Source of the DNA: Sterolibacteriaceae bacterium
GTDB taxonomy: Bacteria; Pseudomonadota; Gammaproteobacteria; Burkholderiales; Rhodocyclaceae
Length of the DNA: 48,471 nucleotides
Direction of reading: 5' to 3'
NCBI GenBank assembly: GCA_025360425.1
Contig: JANYCD010000004.1
Location: 1 to 48,471 of the forward strand
Under the pieces are notes generated by a model that worked only from the letters and a program-made list of their open reading frames with translations, did not search any database and was not told the DNA's origin. Positions within the stretch are counted from its first letter, which is position 1; each line of letters opens with the position of its first letter. Of this stretch, positions 36,257 through 44,465 are shown piece after piece. Position numbers and translations under genes: made by a program.

Positions 36257-38073
36257 AAAAGAACATGGCTGTAAAAACCATTCGAATCGGCGGCGGCGCG
36301 GCGTTCTGGGGTGACAGCAACGCTGCGCTCAAGCAGCTCATCGTCGGGCCCAAACTCGACTACCTGATGCTGGAATACCTGGCCGAGATCACCATGGCCC
36401 TGCTGGCGCGCACCCGGCAGAAATCGGAAGAAGCCGGCTACGTGCCGGATTTCATCAGCGCCGTTGGCGCGCATCTGCAAGAGATCAAGGCGCAGGGCAT
36501 CAAAGTCATCACCAACGCCGGCGGCATGAACCCCGCCGCCTGCGCCCGCGCCTTGCGCAAGGTCGCCGAGGAAAAGGGAATCTCGCTGTGCATCGCGATC
36601 GTGGAAGGCGACGATCTGGTCGCCCGCGCCGAAGAGTTTCGTGGCAAAGGCATCAGCGACTGGCGCACCAATGCGCCACTGCCGCCCGTCGATAAGCTGC
36701 TCAGCATGAACGCGTATCTCGGCGCGACACCGATTGCCGACGCACTGGCCGCCGGTGCCGAAGTGGTGATCACCGGCCGCTCTGTGGACAGCGCGCTGGT
36801 GCTGGGCCCGCTGATGCACGAATTCGGCTGGAAGACCGATGATTTCGATCTGCTCGCCGCCGGTAGCCTGGCCGGCCATTTGATCGAATGCGGGCCGCAG
36901 ATGACCGGCGGCAACTTCACCGACTGGGAGAGCATTCCCGGCTGGGACAACATCGGTTATCCGGTCGCCGATTGCAGTGCGGACGGAACCTTCGTGGTCA
37001 CCAAGCCCGAGGGCACGGGCGGCGTGGTGTCGCCGCAGACTGTGGGCGAACAACTGCTTTATGAGATCGACGATCCCGCCAGCTATCTCTTACCCGACGT
37101 GATTGTCGATCTGCGCAGCGTGACATTGACGCAGGTTGGCGCTGATCGCGTGCTGGTACAGGGTGTGCGCGGCCGGCCACCGAGCAATGCTTACAAGACG
37201 ACCGTCACCTGTGCTGGCGGCTATCGCTCGACAGCGGTGTTCATGATCGGCGGCATTGATGCGGCGGCGAAGGCGCGCAAGACCGCGCAGGCCATCGTGG
37301 CGAAGTGCCGCCGCTTATTCAGCGAAAGCAGTCTGGATGATTTCAGCGAGGTCAGCGTCGAAGTGCTGGGCGCCGAAGCGATCTATGGCGACCATGCCCG
37401 CGCCGACGCCACGCGCGAGGTGATGGTGAAGATCGCGGTCAGGCACGCCAGCAAGAACGCGCTCGAATTATTCACCAAGGAAATCGCGCCGGCCTCGATC
37501 GGCATGGCGCCGGGCATCACCGGATTTTACGCGGGCCGACCGACCGTCACGCCGGTGATTATCGGGAGCAGTGTGCTGATTCTCAAGAGCGATGTGCCGG
37601 TGCGGGTTGCGCTCGATGAGCGCGAGATTTTTTCCGGACCGATTCCATCTTCGGCACCCGCGGCCAAGGCGGCGGCGCTGCCGCAGATCGAAGCTGCTGA
37701 TCCCGGCAAGGACAGTGTCACCGTCCCGTTGGTGGCGATTGCCCATGCGCGCAGCGGCGACAAGGGTGACGATGGCCTGATCGCAGTGCTGGCGCGCAAG
37801 CCGGAATATCTGCCCTACATCGCCTGCGCCGTTTCGGCAGAAGCGGTAGCCGAACGGTTCAAGCATTTCCTGCGCGGCAATGTCGTCCGTCATGATGTAC
37901 CGGGCACGCATGCCTTCATCTTCGAACTGCGCAATTCACTGGGCGGCGGCGGGCTGGCCTCGCTACGCATTGATCCGCAGGGCAAGACCTTCGGTCAGAT
38001 CCTGCTCGAAGCGCCCGTCGCGGTACCGGCGGCGATGGCGGCGCGCGACAAGCTGACGGCGGTAACCGAATAA
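36253..38073 (+). CDS. AtuA / DUF1446 family protein
   Basis: A 606-residue protein. The DUF1446 (acyclic terpene utilisation AtuA) region covers about residues 5-450: IRIGGGAAFWGDSN, KVITNAGGMNPAACARAL, VVITGRSVDSALVLGPLMHEFGW (shown in parts), FDLLAAGSLAGHLIECGPQ and MTGGNFTDW. A C-terminal ferredoxin-fold AtuA domain spans about 505-600 (VPLVAIAHARSGDKGDD, GLASLRIDPQGKT). AtuA proteins occur in citronellol/geraniol catabolism and many CoA-based degradation operons; the reaction is not settled. The usual companions, geranyl-CoA carboxylase subunits, are absent here. Confidence 0.88.
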   Translation: MKKNMAVKTIRIGGGAAFWGDSNAALKQLIVGPKLDYLMLEYLAEITMALLARTRQKSEEAGYVPDFISAVGAHLQEIKAQGIKVITNAGGMNPAACARALRKVAEEKGISLCIAIVEGDDLVARAEEFRGKGISDWRTNAPLPPVDKLLSMNAYLGATPIADALAAGAEVVITGRSVDSALVLGPLMHEFGWKTDDFDLLAAGSLAGHLIECGPQMTGGNFTDWESIPGWDNIGYPVADCSADGTFVVTKPEGTGGVVSPQTVGEQLLYEIDDPASYLLPDVIVDLRSVTLTQVGADRVLVQGVRGRPPSNAYKTTVTCAGGYRSTAVFMIGGIDAAAKARKTAQAIVAKCRRLFSESSLDDFSEVSVEVLGAEAIYGDHARADATREVMVKIAVRHASKNALELFTKEIAPASIGMAPGITGFYAGRPTVTPVIIGSSVLILKSDVPVRVALDEREIFSGPIPSSAPAAKAAALPQIEAADPGKDSVTVPLVAIAHARSGDKGDDGLIAVLARKPEYLPYIACAVSAEAVAERFKHFLRGNVVRHDVPGTHAFIFELRNSLGGGGLASLRIDPQGKTFGQILLEAPVAVPAAMAARDKLTAVTE

Positions 38074-38098
38074 ACAATTACGCAGGAGGCAAGAAAAA

Positions 38099-39265
38099 AT
38101 GGCATTGCGCATGACACCGGAGCTGCAGCAAATCAAGGATGCCGTGGAGGACATCTGCAATCGCTACGACGACAAGTATTGGCTGACCCTCGATCGCGAG
38201 CATCGCTTCCCCGATGAGTTTCGCACCGCGATGGCGCAGGCTGGCTGGCTCGGCATCACCATGCCGGAGCAGTACGGCGGCTCCGGACTTGGCATCACCG
38301 AGGCCGCGCTGATGATGCAGACGGTGGGAAACTCGGCCGGAGTGTTCGCTGCGTGCTCGTCAATACACGTCAATGTTTTTGCGCCGCATTCGATTGTGGT
38401 GCACGGCACCGAGGAGCAGAAGAAACGCATGCTGCCACCGCTCATCGCCGGCACCGACAAGACCTGCTTCGGCGTGACGGAACCCGACGCCGGGCTCGAC
38501 ACGACACACATCACCACGCGCGCCGTCAAAAAAGGCGACCGCTACATCATCAATGGACAGAAGGTGTGGACCACCACCGCGCAATCGGCCAACAAGATCA
38601 TGCTGATCACGCGCACCACGCCGATCGAGGAGTGCAAACGCCCGACCGACGGCATGACCCTGTTCTACACCGATCTAAATCGCGACTATGTACAAGTCAC
38701 CGAAATCGAAAAGATGGGGCGCGCCGCAGTCGATTCGAATTCGGTATTCATTGAGGATCTGCCGGTGCCGGAAAACGATCGCGTCGGTGCGGAGGGTGCG
38801 GGTTTCAAGATATTGCTCGACAGCATCAATCCGGAACGCATCCTGGTCGCGGCAGAAGCCGTTGGCATCGGTCGCCGGGCGTTGGGCAAAGCCGTCGCTT
38901 ATGCCGGCGAGCGCATAGTATTCGGCCGGCCGATCGGCAAGAACCAATCCATCCAGCATCCGCTGGCCGAAAGTTGGATGGAACTTGAAGCCGCCGACCT
39001 GATGGTGTGGGAAGCGGCGCGTCAGCATGATGCGGGTGAGCCCTGCGGCGCCTATGCCAATGCTTCCAAGTATCTGGCGGCGGAGGCGGCCTTCACCGCC
39101 TGCGACCGCGCCGTGCGCGTGCATGGCGGCATGGGCTATGCCAAGGAATTCCATGTCGAACGCTATTTCCGCGAATGCCTGCTGCCGCGCATGGGCCCGG
39201 TCACGCGCGAACTGATGCTGTGCTACATCGCGGAACGCGTGCTGGGCCTGCCGAAATCCTATTGA
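38099..39265 (+). CDS. Acyl-CoA dehydrogenase family protein
   Basis: FAD enzyme of 388 residues that normally introduces an alpha,beta double bond into acyl-CoA. FAD and substrate motifs are TCFGVTEPDAGLDTTHITTRA near residues 120-141, YIINGQKVWTT, and VHGGMGYAKEFHVERYFRE. The canonical C-terminal Glu (YEGT in medium- and short-chain enzymes) is replaced: that stretch reads RMGPVTREL. A Glu is present in INPERILVA on the helix where isovaleryl- and long-chain enzymes keep their base, which would suit branched or cyclic acyl groups. GGAGG precedes the ATG. A role beside the LvaA-like kinase is also possible. Confidence 0.88.
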   Translation: MALRMTPELQQIKDAVEDICNRYDDKYWLTLDREHRFPDEFRTAMAQAGWLGITMPEQYGGSGLGITEAALMMQTVGNSAGVFAACSSIHVNVFAPHSIVVHGTEEQKKRMLPPLIAGTDKTCFGVTEPDAGLDTTHITTRAVKKGDRYIINGQKVWTTTAQSANKIMLITRTTPIEECKRPTDGMTLFYTDLNRDYVQVTEIEKMGRAAVDSNSVFIEDLPVPENDRVGAEGAGFKILLDSINPERILVAAEAVGIGRRALGKAVAYAGERIVFGRPIGKNQSIQHPLAESWMELEAADLMVWEAARQHDAGEPCGAYANASKYLAAEAAFTACDRAVRVHGGMGYAKEFHVERYFRECLLPRMGPVTRELMLCYIAERVLGLPKSY

Positions 39266-39288
39266 AATTCACAGTCTGGGGAAATTGA

Positions 39289-40182
39289 ATGAAACAAAGC
39301 AAGAAGTTAATTGGCGGGCTTTCAGTCGTTATGTTCGCTCTTGGACTCGCCGGCATGGCGCTGGCAGATCAAGCTGAACTTCAGCCAGCCCCGTCAGTTG
39401 AACCTCCAGGCGGGGCAACCTTGGCTGCCAATGTGACATTTGTATCCCAATACGTCGCACGCGGATTCCAGCAAACCTGGGGCAAGCCTGCATTGCAAGG
39501 CAGTCTTACCTATACTGAACCGAGCGGCTTTTTCGTTGGTACCTGGATGTCATCAGTAAGCCCGAAACTCATTCAAGATGGGCATGTGGAGGTGGATCTC
39601 TATGCCGGATACGGTGGGTCCGTGGCCGATGTTTCGTACCTGGTCCAGCCCTACTATTACCTGTATCCAGGGGCCGAACTGAAGCCCGCCTCATACACTG
39701 GTTTCACCCGAAAAACAAAGTATGACTATGGCGAGTTGCTCCTTGGTATGACATGGCAGTGGCTCAACATCAATTATTGGTACACCTATACAAGGGATTA
39801 TTTTGGTTACAACAGCGATACTGTCTTTTGTAACTCGGTACCTGACCTTGGCTGTGCTGGCACGGACCTTCATAGCAAGGGGTCTGGCTACCTCGAAGCC
39901 AATGTCAACTACAAGTTCGGCAGCGGTTACGGTCTATTGTTCCATTACGGCCATCAGCGTATCAAGAACTTTTCCAAGTTGAATTTTTCCGATGTTAAAG
40001 TTGGTCTAACCAAGACTTTCGATAAAGGCTGGAGTGTCGGCGTTAATTACACGCATCTGGTAAAGGTCTACAAGCCTTTCTATAAAGGCAGTCCTGATCC
40101 GTTTCCCTCTCTGACGGGTGATGGCTCTGCATCAAGTCCTGCAGATGACCAGTTCTTTGTGACCGTTGGTTACGATTTCTGA
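39289..40182 (+). CDS. TorF family putative outer-membrane protein
   Basis: A 297-residue exported protein: signal peptide LSVVMFALGLAGMALADQAE, then the family-typical NVTFVSQYVARGFQQTWGKPALQG at about residues 48-72, repeated amphipathic strands rich in Tyr and Trp, and a C-terminal strand ending in Phe (FFVTVGYDF), the signal for outer-membrane insertion. This matches TIGR02001/TorF-type proteins. In this cluster it may let a hydrophobic substrate cross the outer membrane. Its base composition looks more AT-rich than the flanking genes, suggesting a separate origin. It lies 23 bases after the acyl-CoA dehydrogenase gene. Confidence 0.82.
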   Translation: MKQSKKLIGGLSVVMFALGLAGMALADQAELQPAPSVEPPGGATLAANVTFVSQYVARGFQQTWGKPALQGSLTYTEPSGFFVGTWMSSVSPKLIQDGHVEVDLYAGYGGSVADVSYLVQPYYYLYPGAELKPASYTGFTRKTKYDYGELLLGMTWQWLNINYWYTYTRDYFGYNSDTVFCNSVPDLGCAGTDLHSKGSGYLEANVNYKFGSGYGLLFHYGHQRIKNFSKLNFSDVKVGLTKTFDKGWSVGVNYTHLVKVYKPFYKGSPDPFPSLTGDGSASSPADDQFFVTVGYDF

Positions 40183-40415
40183 ACGTTTTGCATGGGCAAT
40201 CCGGCATTTTTTGGCGCTAAAGGGAGCAGAGTAATTTGATATTTGAAAAAATCACTCCGCTCATATAACCGCTTTCGGAAATTCGATAGGTACGCATCCC
40301 AAACCGGTCATTCCCGCGGATACCTCTTCGGGCACGAGAGCGGGAACAAAGACGCTGGATTCCGGCTTGCGCTGCGCGCGGCCGGAATGACGATAACCAT
40401 CAGAAGGAGAACAAA
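40183..40415. repeat. Non-coding gap with a degenerate dispersed repeat (40307-40391)
   Basis: No gene is seen in this 233-bp gap. Bases 40307-40314 (GTCATTCC) and 40384-40391 (GGAATGAC) form an exact inverted pair that bounds GCGGGAA- and CTGGATTCC-like pieces. This is the layout of the GTCATTCCCGCG...GCGGGAATGAC intergenic repeats common in Betaproteobacteria, here partly decayed. It separates the porin-like gene from the oxocamphor-hydrolase-like gene, and could end one transcript or mark an insertion boundary. The last 25 bases hold the AGAAGGAG site of the next gene. Confidence 0.65.
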
Positions 40416-41315
40416 ATGCCACCCGTCAAAACACTACCCGGCATGCCGGCGCTGCCCAAGCTGGCCGACTATGCGGAAAAGTATCGCGACATCTTCACCT
40501 TCGAGCGCAGCGACAGCGGCGTGCTGCTGGTGAAGTGGCACGAAAACGGCGACACCGCGCCGTGGACCCTGGTGATGCATCGCTCGATTCCCGAGATGCT
40601 GAAGGAAGCCGGGCGCGATGTGGAAAACGAAGTCTTTATCCTCGGCGGCACCGGCGATGATTTTTTCAGGCACCAGAAGATTCCGCCGCTGCCACTCAAT
40701 ACCGACATCGCCGCCCTTACCGGCTTCACCAACCAGCCGGCGCAGGAGGAAATCTGCAACGACCCCGACAGCCTGTTCTGGCTGTCCTATGAGCACATCT
40801 ACTACGACGGTTGCCGCATGGTCGAATCCATCGTCAACGACATTGAGGTACCGACCATCGGCGTGCTCAACGGCTCCGGCATCCACACCGAAATCGCGTT
40901 ACTGTGCGACATCACGTTGATGGCGGAAGAAGCGACCATCGCCGATCCGCACATGAATCTCAACTGGGCCGCGGGCGACGGCATCCAGGTCGCGTTCCGC
41001 ATGGCGATGGGCTACAAGCGCTCCAACTATGCCTTGCTGACCGGCCAGGAGATCGACGCCCAGACGGCGCTCGACTGGGGCATGGTCAACGAGGTGCTGC
41101 CCAGGGACAAGATCTACGCCCGCGCCCGCGAGCTTGGCGAAAGCTTCGCCACCCGCAACCGCATCCTGCGCCGGGTCAACACACAGATCCTGCGCGGACC
41201 GCTCAAAAAAATGGTACAGGAGGTGCGCGGCTCGCTCGGTTCGGAAATGTTTGCCACCATGGCCGCGCACAACCAGCACTTCGGCAAGTGGCCCGGCAAG
41301 GAAAGCAAAAACTAA
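40416..41315 (+). CDS. 6-oxocamphor hydrolase-like beta-diketone hydrolase (crotonase fold)
   Basis: A 299-residue crotonase-superfamily protein resembling Rhodococcus 6-oxocamphor hydrolase, which opens a cyclic beta-diketone by retro-Claisen hydrolysis without CoA. Blocks in common are DYAEKYRDI near residue 18, GVLLVKWHENGDTAPWT, LLTGQEIDAQTALDWGMVNE and LRRVNTQILRGPLKKM. The catalytic residues align: His157 (GIHTEI), His179 (DPHMN) and Asp188 (AAGDGIQ), with nearly the same spacing as His122/His145/Asp154. It is about 40 residues longer, mostly an insert around residues 88-125. It is followed by ferredoxin, P450cam-like and SDR genes, exactly the enzymes that would make a beta-diketone. 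Confidence 0.83.
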   Translation: MPPVKTLPGMPALPKLADYAEKYRDIFTFERSDSGVLLVKWHENGDTAPWTLVMHRSIPEMLKEAGRDVENEVFILGGTGDDFFRHQKIPPLPLNTDIAALTGFTNQPAQEEICNDPDSLFWLSYEHIYYDGCRMVESIVNDIEVPTIGVLNGSGIHTEIALLCDITLMAEEATIADPHMNLNWAAGDGIQVAFRMAMGYKRSNYALLTGQEIDAQTALDWGMVNEVLPRDKIYARARELGESFATRNRILRRVNTQILRGPLKKMVQEVRGSLGSEMFATMAAHNQHFGKWPGKESKN

Positions 41316-41317
41316 AC

Positions 41318-41638
41318 ATGGTCTGGATCAATTTCACCCAGGCGAATAGCGCAACCCATCGCGTGAATGCATGCGGCGGCCTGTCGCTGATGGAAGCTGC
41401 GGTCAGCCACGGCATCGAAGGCGTCGAGGCTGCGTGTGGCGGATCGCGCTCCTGCGGAACCTGCCATGTATATATCGACGATGCGTGGCTCGCCGTGGTG
41501 GGCGCGCCGGGCAATGACGAAAACGACCTGCTTGCCGAATCCGGCGTGCAACGACCCAATTCGCGTCTGTCCTGCCAGATCAGCGTTTGCGAAGCACTTG
41601 CGGAAATGAAAGTCATCGTTCCGTCACCATCCGCTTGA
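41318..41638 (+). CDS. [2Fe-2S] ferredoxin, putidaredoxin type
   Basis: A 106-residue electron carrier with the putidaredoxin pattern: ACGGSRSCGTCHVYIDDAW gives C-x5-C-x2-C, and RLSCQISV the fourth ligand. NACGGLSLMEAAVSHGIEGV replaces the usual N-terminal part. It begins two bases after the oxocamphor-hydrolase-like stop and ends 31 bases before the P450 start, so it is the obvious redox partner of that P450. The GTCHVYID block is close to the GS(A/C)xCATCHVYV of true putidaredoxin. A ferredoxin reductase gene is not seen anywhere in the window. Confidence 0.94.
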   Translation: MVWINFTQANSATHRVNACGGLSLMEAAVSHGIEGVEAACGGSRSCGTCHVYIDDAWLAVVGAPGNDENDLLAESGVQRPNSRLSCQISVCEALAEMKVIVPSPSA

Positions 41639-41669
41639 CGCTTTGCAGCGTACAACCACGAGGCCCCCC

Positions 41670-42899
41670 ATGCAAACCGCCACCGCCATTGAGCATCCCA
41701 GCCACGTAGCGCCGGATCGGGTCATCGACTTTGATGTGTACCAGCCCATGCATGACGGCCTCGGTTTCCACGAGTCGTGGAAAGCGCTGCAGGATTCGGG
41801 GTTGCCCGACGTGTTGTGGACGCCGCAAAACGGCGGCCACTGGCTGGTAATCCGCGGCAAGTTGATCAGCCAGGTATTGGCCGACTACGCCAACTTTTCC
41901 AGCCACACCATCCTCGTGCCCAAGGATACCGCCGGCGTCGCTTATCGCGTCATCCCGATCTCACTTGACCCGCCGGAGCACCGCCCTTTCCGCAACCTGC
42001 TCAACGATGATCTGTCGCCAAAAAGAATCCGCTCCGTCGAAGACTCGATTCGTGAAATCGCGGTGGACCTGATTGAAGCGTTTCGCAGCAAGGGCCAGTG
42101 CAATTTTGTGACCGAATTCGCCGAACAATTGCCGATCCGCGTTTTCATGAAAATGGTGAACCTGCCGCTTGAGGATGTGCCAAAGCTGAAATACCTGGTC
42201 GACCAGTTCACCCGTCCCGACGGCAAGCTGACCTACGCCGAAGTCACCCGCCTGTTCCTCGACTATCTTGAGCCGGTGATCGAAGAGCGGCGCGGCAAGG
42301 AGGGCAAGGACATGATCAGCCGCATGCTCCAGAGCAAGATCGGAGATCGCTTTATGACGGATGCCGAAGCGGCCAACTTGTGCATCCAGGTGCTGGTTGG
42401 CGGGCTGGATACGGTCATCAACTTCCTCAGCTTCGTCATGGTGTTTCTCGCGCGCAACCCGGAAACCCGGCACATTCTGGAAAAGTCTCCGGACAGGATT
42501 CCGTCCGCCATCAATGAGCTGTTGCGGCGTTTTCCGCTGATCACGGTGGGCCGCGAAATAACCCATGACATGAATTTCGAAGGCGTCCATCTGAAGCAGG
42601 GCGAGATGATCATGCTGCCGACGATATTGCACGGGCTGGACGAACAGGAAAACGCGGATTCAATGTCGGTCGATTTCGACCGTACCACGATCCGCCACTC
42701 GACCTTCGGCAGCGGACCGCACACTTGTCCCGGCGCATTTCTGGCGCGCACCGAGGTGCGCCTCATGCTGGAAGAATGGCTCTCCCGCATCCCGGACTTC
42801 AACATCGCGGCGGAGTCCGAGGTTGGGTACACTGGCGGCATCGTCGCCGCCGTCAAACCCTTTTCACTTGCCTGGGATGCTTCCACCACGCGCGCATAA
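41670..42899 (+). CDS. Cytochrome P450, P450cam (CYP101)-like
   Basis: A 409-residue P450 that aligns with P450cam over its full length: NGGHWLVIRGKLI, IPISLDPPEHRPFR, KSKGQCNF-like SKGQCNFVTEFAEQLPIRVFM, LKYLVDQFTRPDGKLT, VGGLDTVINFLSF, and heme loop FGSGPHTCPGAFLAR (Cys about 353). Tyr92 sits where P450cam has Tyr96, which hydrogen-bonds the camphor carbonyl. The Asp-Thr pair (about 247-248), the Thr185 counterpart and the Arg binding a heme propionate are also kept. Phe87, Thr101, Leu244 and Asp297 counterparts differ (Leu, Ile, Gln, Val). So a related ketone or a different position on it is expected. ATG 41670 has ACGAGG upstream. Confidence 0.94.
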   Translation: MQTATAIEHPSHVAPDRVIDFDVYQPMHDGLGFHESWKALQDSGLPDVLWTPQNGGHWLVIRGKLISQVLADYANFSSHTILVPKDTAGVAYRVIPISLDPPEHRPFRNLLNDDLSPKRIRSVEDSIREIAVDLIEAFRSKGQCNFVTEFAEQLPIRVFMKMVNLPLEDVPKLKYLVDQFTRPDGKLTYAEVTRLFLDYLEPVIEERRGKEGKDMISRMLQSKIGDRFMTDAEAANLCIQVLVGGLDTVINFLSFVMVFLARNPETRHILEKSPDRIPSAINELLRRFPLITVGREITHDMNFEGVHLKQGEMIMLPTILHGLDEQENADSMSVDFDRTTIRHSTFGSGPHTCPGAFLARTEVRLMLEEWLSRIPDFNIAAESEVGYTGGIVAAVKPFSLAWDASTTRA

Positions 42900-42938
42900 C
42901 CAGCATTTCGGATCAATCAAACAACAACGGAGGCAAAA

Positions 42939-43676
42939 ATGACAGGACGTTTGCAAGGCAAGGTTGCGGTGATTACGGGTGCGGGCTCGGGCATGGGCGC
43001 CGCGATGGTTGAACGTTTCTGTCGCGAAGGCGCCAGGGTGATTGCCGCCGATATCTCCGGCCAGCAGAACGCGGTCGCCAAATCCATGGGTGATGCGTGT
43101 CTTCCACTACAGGTGGACACCGCAAAAAGCGAAGACATCCGGCGCATGCTCGATACTGCGGTCTCGCATTTCGGCCGGTTGGACATTCTTTGCAACAATG
43201 CCGCAGTGGCCGGAGAACTGGGCAAGACCGGCGACTACAGCGAGGAAGAGTTCGATCGGGTTTGGGCGATCAATGGTCGCGGCGTATTTTTGGGCATGCG
43301 CTACGCCATTCCCCTGCTGCTGAAGAACGGCGGCGGAGCGATCGTGAATACGGTGTCCATTGGGGCCCTGGTCGCGTTTCCGACGATGCCGGCCTACTGC
43401 GCGGCAAAAGGCGCTGTGCTGATGCTGACCAAAACCGCCGCCGTGGAATATGCGGCACAAAATATTCGCATCAACGCAATTTGCCCGGGCACGGTGAAGA
43501 CAGGCCTGAGCATGGGGATGCCCAAGGAATATATCGACATGGCGTTGCAGGGGATGCCAATGGGGCGCCTCGGCTTGCCTTCGGAAATCGCAGATATCGC
43601 GCTCTTCCTCGCCAGCGACGAGTCATCCTTCATGACCGGTGCGGCGGTGGTCGCCGATGGTGGATACATCGCTTAG
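42939..43676 (+). CDS. SDR family NAD(P)-dependent oxidoreductase
   Basis: A 245-residue classical short-chain dehydrogenase: TGAGSGMGAAM cofactor loop near residue 14, AADIS after beta-2 (NAD-type), CNNAAVAGE, catalytic Ser in NTVSIGALV and Tyr-x3-Lys in AYCAAKGAVLM, then NAICPGTVKTGL. GGAGG precedes the ATG. Placed 39 bases after the P450cam-like gene, it is well suited to oxidise the P450's alcohol product to a ketone, as the Pseudomonas camphor pathway does with CamD. CamD itself is a zinc-type dehydrogenase, so this would be a non-homologous replacement. Confidence 0.92.
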   Translation: MTGRLQGKVAVITGAGSGMGAAMVERFCREGARVIAADISGQQNAVAKSMGDACLPLQVDTAKSEDIRRMLDTAVSHFGRLDILCNNAAVAGELGKTGDYSEEEFDRVWAINGRGVFLGMRYAIPLLLKNGGGAIVNTVSIGALVAFPTMPAYCAAKGAVLMLTKTAAVEYAAQNIRINAICPGTVKTGLSMGMPKEYIDMALQGMPMGRLGLPSEIADIALFLASDESSFMTGAAVVADGGYIA

Positions 43677-43754
43677 CAGTTGCTCTGAACCTGCGTTCAA
43701 TCCTGATAGCGTCGGTGGAGTACGCCACAATGTCCAATCAACAGGAGTCTTGCC

Positions 43755-44417
43755 ATGACCTTTACCTTGATCAATGCCCGCCCCAGCCCCTTCGGCCGCA
43801 AGGTCGCCATCGCCCTGATCGAAAAGGGGATCGAATACAAGGTCCAGTATGACGTGCCATGGGGCGATCAGACTTGCACGCCTGAATATAGTCCGCTTGA
43901 ACAGTTGCCGATTCTGGTCGAGGAAGATGGCAACTGCATTTACGACTCGGTCTATATCCTCGAATGGCTCGAACGGCGCTTTCCCAAACCGGCGCTGCTG
44001 CCGACCGACACGGATGCCTTGCTCGAAGCCAAGTTGCGCCAGTTGCTCGGCGAACGGCTGATGGAAGTTTTTCAATCCATCATCATGGAAAATCACCGAC
44101 CAGAACCCAGCGCCCCCTGGATCGACCGGCAGGAGCGCAAGGTCAAGGGCGTATTGACTGAGCTGGAGCGCATGGTCAAAGATCGCGTCATCGTCGATGA
44201 CCGGCCCATCGATCATGGCGACATCGCGATCGCTACCACGCTCCTGCTTTGCGAGTTCCTCGTTCCCGCCGGATATTGCCCCGACATCGACATCCTGCGC
44301 TGGCGCGGACATTACCCGAACGTGGCGCGCTATGTGGATGCCCTGGCAGCACGGCCTTCATTCGTTGCGACCGTACCTCAAGAAATGGATGTCAACCTGT
44401 CGGCAACCATGACTTAG
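43755..44417 (+). CDS. Glutathione S-transferase family protein
   Basis: A 220-residue GST: thioredoxin-like N-terminal domain with INARPSPFGRKVAIALIEKG, the cis-Pro in LEQLPILVEEDG, and DSVYILEWLERRFP (the glutathione gamma-Glu contact). An all-helical C-terminal domain contains IDHGDIAIATTLL near residue 155, the N-capping box. The Ser in SPFGRK is the likely activating residue. It could conjugate a reactive epoxide or enone intermediate, or act as an isomerase, within the catabolic operon. It is separated by 78 bases from the SDR gene and has AGGAG at a fair distance. Confidence 0.88.
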   Translation: MTFTLINARPSPFGRKVAIALIEKGIEYKVQYDVPWGDQTCTPEYSPLEQLPILVEEDGNCIYDSVYILEWLERRFPKPALLPTDTDALLEAKLRQLLGERLMEVFQSIIMENHRPEPSAPWIDRQERKVKGVLTELERMVKDRVIVDDRPIDHGDIAIATTLLLCEFLVPAGYCPDIDILRWRGHYPNVARYVDALAARPSFVATVPQEMDVNLSATMT

Positions 44418-44465
44418 CGGGGACGCATCACGCCCGCCATTCACACCAACCGGAGGAATATTTAC

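Noticed and set aside
35524-37053. Long open antisense frame across the SucC-like and AtuA-like genes
   Set aside because: It spans the junction of two clear genes on the other strand and shows no protein features.
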